Assembly (NCBI GenBank): GCA_016207825.1
Contig: JACQZI010000023.1
Span: 133,169-197,168, forward strand
Source of the DNA: Planctomycetota bacterium
GTDB taxonomy: Bacteria; Planctomycetota; MHYJ01; JACQXL01; JACQZI01
Direction of reading: 5' to 3'
Length of the DNA stretch: 64,000 nucleotides
The position numbers were made by a program, and so were the translations under genes. Each line of letters opens with the position of its first letter. Position 1 is the stretch's first letter. Below are positions 1 to 7,112 of the stretch, piece by piece. The notes beneath the pieces are model-generated. The model was not told the DNA's origin and ran no database searches. It saw only the letters and a list, made by a program, of their open reading frames with translations.

Positions 1-65
1 TCCGCAATTTCCTGCGCGGACTGAATTGCTTCCTGCGATTTAATGGTGAACTTTTCTAATCTCAT
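1..65 (-). CDS. clpB: ClpB disaggregase, N-terminus only (runs off the left edge)
   Basis: Reading leftward from an ATG at 65, the 21 visible codons give MRLEKFTIKSQEAIQSAQEI and an alanine. This is the typical opening of the Clp N-terminal repeat domain of ClpB, the Hsp100 ATPase that works with DnaK to pull apart aggregated proteins in the cytoplasm. Only this tip is visible, so ClpA or ClpC cannot be fully excluded, but the MRxEKFT start is most typical of ClpB. A strong promoter sits directly upstream and would start transcription at or next to the ATG, so the mRNA may be leaderless. Divergent from the B12 cluster. Confidence 0.75.
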   Translation of the reverse strand, partial: MRLEKFTIKSQEAIQSAQEIA

Positions 66-72
66 AGAATGT

Positions 73-100
73 ATTTTACTAAAAACACAGGAATCGTCAA
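73..100 (-). promoter_or_regulatory. Sigma-70 type promoter of clpB
   Basis: On the minus strand TTGACG (95-100) and TAAAAT (73-78) are separated by 16 bp. The expected transcription start falls about 7 bp after the -10 box, at 65-67, on or one base before the clpB start codon. No heat-shock CIRCE element is visible between the promoter and the gene. Confidence 0.7.
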
Positions 101-156
101 GAAAACTTTACAGCCACTGCCACAAAGGCAGAAAAAGCAATATCAAGTATTTAATT

Positions 157-181
157 CTTAGTGTCTTGGTGCCTTCGTGGC
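157..181. repeat. Degenerate 8-bp-period microrepeat
   Basis: Three variants of an 8-mer (CTTAGTGT, CTTGGTGC, CTTCGTGG) follow one another in the gap between clpB and the B12 riboswitch. A CTGCCACAAAGGCAG-like segment lies just to the left. This is one of many microrepeat arrays in the window. No coding potential is credible here. Confidence 0.5.
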
Positions 182-204
182 AAAATATTTTCCTTTATAA
201 TTAT

Positions 205-233
205 TTGACAATTATTTTATTGCGTGGTAAGGT
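205..233 (+). promoter_or_regulatory. Sigma-70 type promoter of the B12 salvage/uptake cluster
   Basis: A perfect TTGACA (205-210) is followed after 17 bp by TAAGGT (228-233). Transcription would begin near 240, just ahead of the riboswitch aptamer, and would run through the leader into cobC. Confidence 0.6.
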
Positions 234-257
234 TTAGCAGTTCTTTTAAAACCTAAA

Positions 258-420
258 GCGGATAACCACCCCGATTAAATATTGGGGCCCCCATATATTT
301 GGGGGGAGGAAGTCTCCGTTAGATTCGGAGCGCTGTCCCGCAACGGTAATGCCCTCGGCTGACGTTCAGGATTTATCCTGAGCCTGTCGAAGGACAAGCC
401 CGGACGACTGGTTATCTCGC
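258..420 (+). promoter_or_regulatory. Cobalamin (B12) riboswitch aptamer
   Basis: The RNA contains the conserved core of the cobalamin riboswitch. There is a GGAAGTC...GATTCGGAG hairpin (306-331), the hallmark GCTGTCCCGCAACGGTAA segment (332-349), and a B12-box-like AAGCCCGGACGACTGG near 395-410. GATAACCA (261-268) pairs with TGGTTATC (409-416) to close the fold. In this class, adenosylcobalamin binding usually switches off downstream B12 transport and synthesis genes, which fits the genes that follow. A foreign-looking repeat (365-394) occupies the variable arm. A clear intrinsic terminator at 536-580 makes transcription attenuation the likely mechanism. Confidence 0.85.
365..394. repeat. 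Dispersed palindromic repeat inserted in the riboswitch variable arm
   Basis: The segment reads TTCAGGATTTATCCTGA followed by GCCTGTCGAAGGA. The first part folds on itself (TCAGGAT/ATCCTGA), and the whole resembles the CCTTCGACAGGCTCAGGA-type intergenic repeat seen in many environmental bacterial genomes. It lies between the conserved core and the B12 box, where this riboswitch class tolerates extra stems. Confidence 0.5.
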
Positions 421-484
421 CCCGTTAGAAGTAGGACGCCATTGGCGTCCGCCCTCGCTTTCGGCGAGTGACCTCTAACGGGGC
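419..484. repeat. Inverted repeat with perfect 10-bp arms in the leader
   Basis: GCCCCGTTAG (419-428) and CTAACGGGGC (475-484) are perfect inverted arms. They enclose two further small hairpins (GGACGCCATTGGCGTCC and CTCGCTTTCGGCGAG). It lies between the aptamer and the terminator, so it is either part of the expression platform or a REP-like insertion. A GCCCCGTT/AACGGGGC hairpin recurs at 39069-39094 at the end of the sigma factor gene. Confidence 0.55.
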
Positions 485-535
485 AAGCTGAGTACCTTCG
501 CGAGAAAAGGGAATATTAAGGAAGTGTCATTTGAG

Positions 536-580
536 ACCTCCTTTGCCTTTCCGTGAAGGTCAGGCAAGGGAGGTTTTTTT
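536..580 (+). terminator. Riboswitch-linked intrinsic terminator
   Basis: ACCTCCTTTGCCT (536-548) pairs with AGGCAAGGGAGGT (562-574) and a run of eight T follows. It lies between the B12 aptamer and cobC, where a cobalamin-dependent attenuator is expected. Confidence 0.8.
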
Positions 581-590
581 ATTGGGGATT

Positions 591-712
591 TTTACAGCAG
601 GATTTAACTGATTAAACTGATTATCCGCCCCTCTACGAGGGACTCCCTATAATCGGGGGTCCCCGAAACAAAGTTGAGCGGGGCTAAATCCGTTTAATCC
701 CGTTGTTAAAAT
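591..712. repeat. Pair of inverted 9-bp-period microrepeat arms around a palindrome
   Basis: The left arm (591-623) has GATTTAACT and GATTAAACT in tandem. The right arm (685-712) is its approximate reverse complement (AAATCCGTT, TAATCCCGTTGTTAAAA). Between them lies a GC-rich palindromic stretch (CCGCCCCTC ... GAGCGGGG). The same arm sequence recurs, again inverted, around the GxxExxY gene at 1347-1375 and 1832-1869. No gene lies in 66-715 other than the leader elements listed. Confidence 0.55.
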
Positions 713-715
713 ACT

Positions 716-1342
716 ATGAGATTGTTACTGATTCGTCACGGAGAGATCGATTTCAACCGCCAGGCGCGTTACTGCGGCATTACCGATGCCCCATTGAATA
801 AGCACGGCATTGCCCAGGCAAGGGACCTCCGGTCATTCTTCAGCAAAGAGAAAGTGGACGCCGTTTATTGCAGTCCGCTTACAAGGACTAAACAGACCGC
901 GCGGATTCTTTTCGGGCGGCGGCGCATCACTCTCGAACCGGCCCTCAAAGAGATTAACTTCGGCAAGATGGAATGCATGTCCGTAAAAGAGGTGAAAGAA
1001 AAGCATCCGGTCTTTTACCGCACCTGGCTCACCAATCTTAACACCGCCAAGGCGCCGGGAGGAGAAAGTGTTAACCAATGCCGAAAGCGCGTCTGGAAAT
1101 TCATCAATTCGCTTATCAGGAACAGGAAAAATGCCCATAAAACCATCGCGCTTGTCATGCACGGCGGCCCGATTAAAATCTGGATAAGCGATATCATGAA
1201 ATGCGGGAAAGACGGATTCTGGATGTTCCATCCGGAGCCGGCTTCGGTTACTACCGTGGAATATGATAAGGGCAGATTCTGCCTTTTAGGGAGGAACTTT
1301 TATTATGCGAAAAACTATCCGGGCTTCGGCTGGAGGCCGTGA
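716..1342 (+). CDS. cobC: Histidine phosphatase, probable alpha-ribazole phosphatase CobC
   Basis: The 208-residue protein opens with MRLLLIRHGE, the RHG phosphohistidine motif of the histidine phosphatase superfamily (catalytic His8). A second conserved histidine lies in VMHGG (His149) and the SPLTRTKQTA segment lies near residue 60. In B12 biosynthesis CobC removes the 5'-phosphate from alpha-ribazole phosphate or from adenosylcobalamin phosphate. The sequence alone only says phosphatase of this superfamily. The role is assigned because it is the first gene after the B12 riboswitch and is followed by cobU, cobT and cobS. The start follows a microrepeat arm without an obvious strong Shine-Dalgarno sequence. 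Confidence 0.8.
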   Translation: MRLLLIRHGEIDFNRQARYCGITDAPLNKHGIAQARDLRSFFSKEKVDAVYCSPLTRTKQTARILFGRRRITLEPALKEINFGKMECMSVKEVKEKHPVFYRTWLTNLNTAKAPGGESVNQCRKRVWKFINSLIRNRKNAHKTIALVMHGGPIKIWISDIMKCGKDGFWMFHPEPASVTTVEYDKGRFCLLGRNFYYAKNYPGFGWRP

Positions 1343-1346
1343 TATA

Positions 1347-1869
1347 TTAAACAACAGGATTAAACTGATAAAACGGAATTGACCAATCTGTTTAATCATA
1401 TCTAATAATAGAAGGATTTTATGCAACACAAAGCGAAAGAGGGTCTTATTTATGAAGAGTTAACACACAAAATCATTGGCGCGGCTATGGAAGTCCACCG
1501 TGAACTCGGACCGGGATTTATCGAGAAAACATACGAAAACGCCCTGATTATAGAATTGAAAGAGCGAGGAATCCCCGCGCAAACACAGAAGAAAATAACG
1601 GTGCACTATAAAAACCATCTTGTCGGTGAGCATCTTATTGATATTCTGGTGGACGAGAAAGTAATCCTGGAACTGAAAGCGGTTGAAGAACCGGGCAAAG
1701 CGCATGAAGCCCAATTAATATCATATTTGAAAGCGGCTAATATTAAAATAGGATTGCTTATAAACTTTTCAAAGGAGTCGCTGGATTGGAAACGGATTAT
1801 GCTGAAGGATAATCTTTCCGTAAAGCATTAATTAAATCAGCTTAATCAGTTAAATCCAGTTGTTAAAAT
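1347..1869. mobile_element. Inverted microrepeat arms enclosing the GxxExxY gene (putative cassette)
   Basis: The left arm (1347-1375, AACAACAGGATTAAACTGAT) and the right arm (1832-1869, AATCAGTTAAATCCAGTTG) are approximate reverse complements, matching at about 20 of 24 aligned positions. Within the right arm the units TTAAATCAG, CTTAATCAG and TTAAATCCA show a 9-bp period. They bracket only the GxxExxY gene, which is foreign to the B12 pathway. Reading this as an inserted unit is inference; there is no transposase. Confidence 0.4.
1421..1831 (+). CDS. GxxExxY family protein (PD-(D/E)XK nuclease-like)
   Basis: A 136-residue protein with the family signature GPGFIEKTYENAL near residues 30-42 and a C-terminal IDILVDEKVILELKAV...AQLISYLKAANIKIGLLINF. 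The LVDE...ELKA pattern is the PD-(D/E)XK-type core annotated as PDDEXK_3. These small proteins are common as scattered orphans in planctomycetes, cyanobacteria and Bacteroidetes, and their function is not established. It sits on the coding strand inside the B12 cluster between cobC and cobU, bracketed by inverted microrepeat arms. It is probably an insertion that the operon tolerates, not a B12 gene. AAGGATTTT precedes the ATG as ribosome-binding site. Confidence 0.85.
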   Translation: MQHKAKEGLIYEELTHKIIGAAMEVHRELGPGFIEKTYENALIIELKERGIPAQTQKKITVHYKNHLVGEHLIDILVDEKVILELKAVEEPGKAHEAQLISYLKAANIKIGLLINFSKESLDWKRIMLKDNLSVKH

Positions 1870-1870
1870 T

Positions 1871-2413
1871 ATGAAAAAAGTAACATTAATACTGGGTGGC
1901 GCCCGTAGCGGGAAAAGCCACCACGCCGTGGAGATGGCCAAGCAAATTAACAAGCGCACAGTATTCCTGGCAACCCTGGAATTCCATGACGCGGAAATGG
2001 ATGAGCGGATAAAACTCCATAGAAAACACCGTCCGGCTGAATGGCAGACCGTCGAGGAAGGCAAATACATAGATAAAATACTTTTTAACCTGAAAGGACT
2101 TTGCGACGTGGTGATAATAGACTGTGTGACCAATCTTGTCTCCAACCTTTTGATAGAATTGGATGATGAGGATAAAGTCGTGGAAGAAATTAAAAGTATC
2201 GTGCAAGTAATGTCCGATATGGATTGCCATATAATACTGGTCTCTAACGAGGTCGGCGAAGGAATCGTGCCGGAAACACCGCTGGGCCGGGAATTCCGCG
2301 ATATCGCCGGCATGGTAAACCAGCTGATTGCCAAGCACGCTGATGAAGTGATTCTTATGTGCGCCGGGATACCCCTGTGCATAAAAGGCGGAAAAAAGAA
2401 TGAGCCTGCTTGA
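1871..2413 (+). CDS. cobU: Adenosylcobinamide kinase / adenosylcobinamide-phosphate guanylyltransferase
   Basis: The protein has 180 residues, full length for CobU. The Walker A motif GGARSGKS is at residues 9-16 and the segment HRKHRPAEW at 50-58 contains the expected guanylylated histidine (His50). CobU phosphorylates adenosylcobinamide and then attaches GMP, giving adenosyl-GDP-cobinamide for CobS. The start follows the right arm of the microrepeat pair. The last 14 bases overlap the cobT start, suggesting translational coupling. No adenosyltransferase (CobA/PduO type) and no CbiB gene is present in the window, so the cluster handles the late, salvage part of the pathway. Confidence 0.93.
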   Translation: MKKVTLILGGARSGKSHHAVEMAKQINKRTVFLATLEFHDAEMDERIKLHRKHRPAEWQTVEEGKYIDKILFNLKGLCDVVIIDCVTNLVSNLLIELDDEDKVVEEIKSIVQVMSDMDCHIILVSNEVGEGIVPETPLGREFRDIAGMVNQLIAKHADEVILMCAGIPLCIKGGKKNEPA

Positions 2414-3485
2414 TACGGCCATAAGCAAAATAGGCGGATTGGATAATGCGGCAATGGCGCGCGCCCGGAAGCGGCTTGATAATTTAACAAAACCGCAAGG
2501 GAGCCTGGGCAGGCTGGAAGAACTCGCCAAACAAATCACTGGAATTACCGGGAAAGAAAACCCGCCGCTTAAAGACAAAGTTATCGTCACCATGGCCGGC
2601 GACCACGGCATAACCGAGGAAAAAGTGAGCGCTTACCCTAAAGAAGTAACGCCCCAGATGGTTTATAATTTCCTCTCCGGCGGCGCGGCAATCAATGTCC
2701 TGGCAAGGCAGGCCGGCGCAAGGGTGGTTGTCGTGGATATGGGGGTTGCTACGAAAATACAAGCTCAACAGTTCAATAGTTCAATGGTTCAAGGGTTAAG
2801 ATTTAAGGATTGTAAAATTGGATTAGGAACAAAGAACTTTGCCAAAGGCGCGGCAATGACCAAAGAAGAAGCGATTCTGTCTATAGAAAAAGGAATCGCT
2901 GTCTTTGAAGAAGAATTCCGCAAAGGGCTTGATATCTTGGGGACAGGTGATATGGGCATTGGGAACACCACCCCGAGCGCCGCGATTATTTCGGTCATCT
3001 CCGGCAAGCCGGTTGATAAGATAGCCGGACGCGGCACAGGACTTAACGATACCGGGCTTTTACATAAAATCGCGGTTATTAAAAAAGGGATAAAGATTAA
3101 CAAGCCCAATCCGCGCGATGCGATTGATGTCCTGGCGAAAGTCGGCGGATTTGAAATCGGCGGGCTTACCGGCGTAATATTGGCCGGGGCGGCGCATCGG
3201 GTTCCGGTTGTTATAGACGGATTTATTTCCACCGCCGCAGCGATGCTTGCGGTTAAATTAGCGCCAAAGTCCAAAGATTTCCTCATCTCCAGCCATTGCT
3301 CGGCGGAAAACGGGCATAAATGCGCACTTGAATACATGGGAATGAGGCCGTTGCTGGATTTAAACATGCGGCTGGGTGAAGGCACGGGCGCGGCGCTGGC
3401 GATGAGCCTGGCCGAAAGCGCTATCAGGATTATGACGGAAATGGCGACATTTGATAGCGCAGGGGTGGCAAAGAAAAACAAGTAG
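2400..3485 (+). CDS. cobT: Nicotinate-nucleotide:dimethylbenzimidazole phosphoribosyltransferase
   Basis: The 361-residue protein matches CobT throughout: KPQGSLGRLEELA near residue 31, AGDHGITEEKVSAYP near 67, GDMGIGNTTP near 182, and the catalytic glutamate in LGEGTGAA (Glu327). It transfers ribose phosphate from nicotinate mononucleotide to the lower-ligand base, making alpha-ribazole phosphate. Residues about 122-134 (QAQQFNSSMVQGL) are encoded by an 8-bp-period microrepeat (2765-2800) and look like an in-frame insertion in a surface stretch. Whether this costs activity cannot be told. It overlaps cobU and is followed by cobS. Confidence 0.95.
   Translation: MSLLDTAISKIGGLDNAAMARARKRLDNLTKPQGSLGRLEELAKQITGITGKENPPLKDKVIVTMAGDHGITEEKVSAYPKEVTPQMVYNFLSGGAAINVLARQAGARVVVVDMGVATKIQAQQFNSSMVQGLRFKDCKIGLGTKNFAKGAAMTKEEAILSIEKGIAVFEEEFRKGLDILGTGDMGIGNTTPSAAIISVISGKPVDKIAGRGTGLNDTGLLHKIAVIKKGIKINKPNPRDAIDVLAKVGGFEIGGLTGVILAGAAHRVPVVIDGFISTAAAMLAVKLAPKSKDFLISSHCSAENGHKCALEYMGMRPLLDLNMRLGEGTGAALAMSLAESAIRIMTEMATFDSAGVAKKNK
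2765..2800. repeat. In-frame 8-bp-period microrepeat inside cobT
   Basis: Units CAGTTCAA, TAGTTCAA, TGGTTCAA and GGGTTAAG follow each other. The reading frame of cobT stays open across them. This is the same type of array as the intergenic one at 7041-7111. Confidence 0.6.
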
Positions 3486-3551
3486 CGCGCAGTGAGTAGT
3501 GAGTAGAGAGGGATAATTCCTCGCTGCTCGTTGCTCGCTACCGGCTACTGG
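3486..3551. repeat. Inverted 7-bp-period microrepeat element between cobT and cobS
   Basis: The left arm reads GTGAGTA, GTGAGTA, GAGAG. The right arm reads GCTGCTC, GTTGCTC, GCTACCG, GCTACTG. The right arm is roughly the reverse complement of the left, around a GGATAATT centre. It fills almost the whole cobT-cobS gap. Confidence 0.6.
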
Positions 3552-3560
3552 ATATAAGAT

Positions 3561-4316
3561 ATGAAATCGTTGCTAATTGCTATACAATTTCTTACCAGAT
3601 TACCGATTCGCATCAAAGAAGTTAAGCCGGAAGACCACGCGCGGTCGATGATGTGGTTCCCTTTGGCTGGAATCTTTATCGGACTGGTTCTGGCATTAAT
3701 CGCTTATGAATCATTCCTGTATAATCTGCCGGGCTCCATTACGGCGGCTTTGATTATCCTGGCAATGGTTATCATTACCGGCGGACTGCATCTGGACGGA
3801 TTAAGCGATACCTGCGACGGATTCTACGCCGGCAAAGACCGGGAAGATATTTTGCGGATTATGCGCGACCCTCATACCGGCGCCATGGGGATTATCGGAA
3901 TCGTCACGGTGCTTTTGCTGAAATACGCTGTCTTAGCAGAACTCGTATCTTCGCTTCCGTTCCGCCCGCTATACATCTCTCTGGCAATTGCGCCCATGAT
4001 AAGCCGGTGGGGAATGGTTATGGCATCAAGCATCTCTCCCGCGGCGCGCGAGGACGGAAAACTCCTGCCTTTTATACAACACCTGCGCGTCAAGCACTGG
4101 CTTATCGCGACCATGCTTACATATATTATCGCTATTGGGCTATTGGGAAACCACGGCTTCGTGCTTTGCATGATCGGATTAGGCGCTGTGGTTATCGGCG
4201 TCATTTATTTCCGGCAGAGAATCGGCGGCGTTACCGGCGATACACTGGGCGCGTTAAATGAAGTTATCGAGTTAATCGTCTTGTTCAGTATTTATATGAT
4301 GTATAGAATATGCTAA
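3561..4316 (+). CDS. cobS: Adenosylcobinamide-GDP ribazoletransferase (cobalamin synthase)
   Basis: A polytopic membrane protein of 251 residues with the CobS signature GGLHLDGLSDTCDGFYAG near residues 74-91 and MRDPHTGAMGIIG near 103-115. These residues bind metal and the GDP-cobinamide substrate. CobS joins adenosyl-GDP-cobinamide with alpha-ribazole (or its phosphate) in the cytoplasmic membrane to form adenosylcobalamin (phosphate). The length is normal for the family. The stop overlaps the start of the btuF-like gene by a few bases, so salvage and import genes are cotranscribed. Confidence 0.94.
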   Translation: MKSLLIAIQFLTRLPIRIKEVKPEDHARSMMWFPLAGIFIGLVLALIAYESFLYNLPGSITAALIILAMVIITGGLHLDGLSDTCDGFYAGKDREDILRIMRDPHTGAMGIIGIVTVLLLKYAVLAELVSSLPFRPLYISLAIAPMISRWGMVMASSISPAAREDGKLLPFIQHLRVKHWLIATMLTYIIAIGLLGNHGFVLCMIGLGAVVIGVIYFRQRIGGVTGDTLGALNEVIELIVLFSIYMMYRIC

Positions 4317-5251
4317 AAGTTTCAAGTTTCAAGTTAGAAGTTGCAAGGACCTTCGTGGTTTTCTGTCTTTACTTGCTCACTGTTAATTGTTCATTGTTAA
4401 TTTGCGTGTCTTGCTCCAGAGAAAAACCCGCTCTGCCGGCAAGCGGACCGACTATCACGGATGCCACGGGAACAGCGGTTCCCTTAAACCCGCCGCCAAC
4501 GCGGATAATATCGCTGGCGCCATCCATCACCCAAAATATCTATACGCTCGGGGCTGGAGATAAATTAATCGGGGTAACCACCTACTGCAAACTGCCCCAA
4601 GGCGAAAACAAGGCGCGAATCGGGAACGTCTGGGAGCAGGATATAGAAAAAGTCCTCCAGCTAAAACCGGATTTAATACTGGCCACCAAGGAAATAAACC
4701 AATCCGAACCCGTCAATAAGCTGAGAAGTTACGGATTGCGCGTATTTGCCTTCCCGGAGGTGAAGACGTGGGAAGACATCAAGAACGAATTCGCCTTAAC
4801 AGGAAAGTTTTTAGGCAAGGAAGAAATAGTCCAACAATTATTAAAGGAATATGAACTAAAACTAAAAAGTATTGAAATACAAAAACTCAGCACTTCTTCT
4901 GAGCAACCCACTGTTTTTATCCAACAATCGGAACAGTTTCATACAGTAGGTAAAGACACTTTTATAGATGCGGCTATTAATTATGCGGGGACATTGAATG
5001 TTGCTTGGAATACCATAGGACGCTGGCCAATGCTTAGCATAGAGGAAATAATAAAACAAGACCCTGATTTAATCCTAATCTCAACCATGGGCGAAGCGAC
5101 CGCGCAGGCGCTGGAAAACTGGAAAAGGTATCCGTCGCTCAAAGCCGTTAAGAATAATAAAATAATCGTGATAGATGCGGATATCTGCTGCCAGGCGACA
5201 CCAGATAGCTTTATTAAACTGGTAGAGATAATTTCGGAAAATATAAAATGA
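4310..5251 (+). CDS. btuF: Periplasmic corrinoid-binding protein, BtuF-like
   Basis: A 313-residue class III substrate-binding protein. An N-terminal hydrophobic export segment (about residues 14-34) is followed by a possible, atypical lipidation cysteine (Cys35). TRIISLAPSITQNIYTLGAGDKLIGVTTYC (near 64-93 in shorter blocks) is the usual BtuF/FepB opening, and EDIEKV-type helices and a DPDLILIS motif follow. It should capture cobalamin or cobinamide for the BtuCD importer encoded next. The first codons and the end of the signal segment are written in 7-bp-period microrepeats (4317-4412), so the native start may have been replaced. The next gene begins 4 bases before the stop. Confidence 0.85.
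   Translation: MLKVSSFKLEVARTFVVFCLYLLTVNCSLLICVSCSREKPALPASGPTITDATGTAVPLNPPPTRIISLAPSITQNIYTLGAGDKLIGVTTYCKLPQGENKARIGNVWEQDIEKVLQLKPDLILATKEINQSEPVNKLRSYGLRVFAFPEVKTWEDIKNEFALTGKFLGKEEIVQQLLKEYELKLKSIEIQKLSTSSEQPTVFIQQSEQFHTVGKDTFIDAAINYAGTLNVAWNTIGRWPMLSIEEIIKQDPDLILISTMGEATAQALENWKRYPSLKAVKNNKIIVIDADICCQATPDSFIKLVEIISENIK
4317..4412. repeat. 7-bp-period microrepeats forming the N-terminus of btuF
   Basis: AAGTTTC, AAGTTTC, AAGTTAG, AAGTTGC occupy 4317-4345. ACTGTTA-, ATTGTTC- and ATTGTTA-type units occupy about 4378-4407, with a CCTTCGTGG word in between. The whole stretch is translated as the export signal of the BtuF-like protein. Confidence 0.55.
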
Positions 5252-6243
5252 ATCGTTTAATATTCTTTGTTTTAATCATTTTAGCAATCCTAAGCTCTGT
5301 TATCGCACTGCGGGTGGGAAGCGGGGCAATAAGCTGGCAGGAATTCTGGCAGGCGCTTTTCAATCCTTCCGAATCGAGCGCCGCGCAGATGATACTATGG
5401 ATGCACCGCCTGCCCAGGATTCTGGCCGCATTATTAATCGGCGCCGGATTATCGGTGAGCGGATGCGTCCTGCAGGGCCTCTTAAGAAATCCCTTGGCTG
5501 AACCTTATACGCTGGGTATTTCCGGAGGCGCGGCGTTAGGAGCAACCGCGGGCATACTCATTATCCCGGGATTCCTTGGTGCGTGGTCGCTTCCCTTTGC
5601 CGCATTTGCCGGCGCGGCTTTGGTCAGCGCCTTGGTTTACATGATTGCCGGACAGCACCGCTTTTCCGTTATCGGGCTCGTTCTGGCAGGCGTAATCCTG
5701 AGCTTTATCTCATCATCACTTGTCCTTTTGATATTCAGCCTGATTAACCCGATAGAAATAAATTCCATTTTATTCTGGCTTATCGGGAATCTTTCTTCGC
5801 TGAGGCCGGAAATGCTTCATGTGATTCCTTTCTTTATCACCATCGGGATTATCCTGCTCTATTTATTCGGGCGGGAGCTGGACGCCATGTCTTTGGGAGA
5901 CGAAAAGGCGTTTCATCTTGGAGTGAATACGATTACGGTCCGTAAGTGGTTGTTTATTATCACCTCACTGGTTGTGGGCGGGTGCATCGCTACGGCCGGG
6001 ATGATTGGTTTTGTCGGGTTAATCATCCCACATCTTATGCGGTTGATAATCGGGCCGAAGCACCGCCCGCTAATCGTAGCAAGCGCCCTGGCCGGAGCCG
6101 CGTTTCTGGTGATTTGCGACACAATAGCCCGGACACTTTTGAGCAGTTACGGACAGGAACTGCCCGTGGGCGTGGTGACAGGCATTATCGGCGGAATGTT
6201 TTTCTTGTTATTCCTGATGAAACGGAAATTGAATTACCAATAA
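5248..6243 (+). CDS. btuC: Corrinoid ABC importer permease, BtuC-like
   Basis: A 331-residue FecCD/BtuC family permease with about ten membrane segments. It carries RLPRILAALLIGAGLSVSG near residues 54-72 and the GLLRNPLAEPYTLGISGGAALGA region near 77-99 (in shorter blocks). The cytoplasmic coupling helix lies near TAGMIGFVGLIIPHLMR (residues about 250-266). Two copies form the translocation channel of a type II importer with the BtuD ATPase. It overlaps the btuF-like gene by 4 bp and lies 6 bp before the ATPase gene, so the three are one translational unit. Confidence 0.9.
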   Translation: MNRLIFFVLIILAILSSVIALRVGSGAISWQEFWQALFNPSESSAAQMILWMHRLPRILAALLIGAGLSVSGCVLQGLLRNPLAEPYTLGISGGAALGATAGILIIPGFLGAWSLPFAAFAGAALVSALVYMIAGQHRFSVIGLVLAGVILSFISSSLVLLIFSLINPIEINSILFWLIGNLSSLRPEMLHVIPFFITIGIILLYLFGRELDAMSLGDEKAFHLGVNTITVRKWLFIITSLVVGGCIATAGMIGFVGLIIPHLMRLIIGPKHRPLIVASALAGAAFLVICDTIARTLLSSYGQELPVGVVTGIIGGMFFLLFLMKRKLNYQ

Positions 6244-6249
6244 TCTAAT

Positions 6250-7038
6250 ATGTTAGAAGTAAATAATTTAACTTCCGGTTATTCCGGCGCGGCCAAAGTG
6301 GTCGAAGATATCACTTTCCGGGTATTGCCGGGCGAGGTGGTCGGGATAATCGGCCCGAACGGAGCCGGGAAAACCACCCTTTTTAGAGCGCTCACCCGCT
6401 TATTAAAACCGTGGGCGGGTGAAATCCGCTATCGCGGAAAGAACATCCAGGAAATCCCGATAAAAGAGCTGGCGCAGTTGATAGCGGTCCTGCCGCAGAA
6501 TCTGCCTTTGGCATTTTCCTTTACGGTAAAGGATTTCGTGCTGATGGGACGCCTGCCCCACATGGGCATGTGGCAGAACTTACGGGAAAGAGACCGCGCA
6601 ATCGCCACGGATATGATGCGCCTGACGGAAATAGAAACTCTCGCCGAACGATATGTCACAGAATTATCAGGCGGTGAATTACAGCGCGTTATGCTCGCCC
6701 AGGCCTTGACGCAGGAACCGGAATTATTGTTGCTGGATGAGCCGACTTCACACCTGGATATCGGGCACCAGGTGGAAATAATGGATATGATTACGCATCT
6801 TAAGGCAGAAAAGAATCTGACTATACTAATGGTTTTGCATGACTTGAACCTGGCCGCCTTGTATTGCGACAGGTTAATACTTTTGAATAACGGCAAAATA
6901 CATTCAAGCGGGACGCCGAGCGAGGTATTAACCTATCAGAATATAGAAGCTGTTTACAAAACGGTCGTGGTGGTAAAGGAAAACCCGATTACCCAACGGC
7001 CGCATGTGCTTTTGATACCGAAGGAGCGGTGGAAATAA
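6250..7038 (+). CDS. btuD: Corrinoid ABC importer ATPase, BtuD-like
   Basis: 262 residues with all ABC ATPase motifs: Walker A GPNGAGKTT (about 35-43), Q-loop VLPQNLP (about 79-85), signature LSGGELQRV (about 139-147), Walker B LLLLDEPTSHLD (about 158-169) and H-loop VLHD (about 195). It energises import through the BtuC-like permease. Iron-siderophore transporters share this architecture, so the corrinoid assignment rests on the riboswitch and on neighbours cobUTS and the BtuB-like receptor. An inverted microrepeat element separates it from the next gene. Confidence 0.9.
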   Translation: MLEVNNLTSGYSGAAKVVEDITFRVLPGEVVGIIGPNGAGKTTLFRALTRLLKPWAGEIRYRGKNIQEIPIKELAQLIAVLPQNLPLAFSFTVKDFVLMGRLPHMGMWQNLRERDRAIATDMMRLTEIETLAERYVTELSGGELQRVMLAQALTQEPELLLLDEPTSHLDIGHQVEIMDMITHLKAEKNLTILMVLHDLNLAALYCDRLILLNNGKIHSSGTPSEVLTYQNIEAVYKTVVVVKENPITQRPHVLLIPKERWK

Positions 7039-7040
7039 CC

Positions 7041-7111
7041 GTTTAAAGGTTTAAGGGTTCAAGAGTTTAAAGGATTATCTTTTGAACCTTTAAACTATTA
7101 AACTTTTGAAC
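7041..7111. repeat. Inverted 8-bp-period microrepeat element between btuD and the DUF71 gene
   Basis: Left arm units GTTTAAAG, GTTTAAGG, GTTCAAGA, GTTTAAAG. Right arm units CTTTTGAA, CCTTTAAA, CTATTAAA, CTTTTGAA. The arms face each other around GATTAT and run right up to the start codon of the next gene, leaving no room for a normal Shine-Dalgarno sequence. Confidence 0.65.
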
Positions 7112-7112
7112 T

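Noticed and set aside
43-237. 64-codon open frame on the plus strand
   Set aside because: It runs over the clpB promoter and start and over a microrepeat, with no family resemblance.
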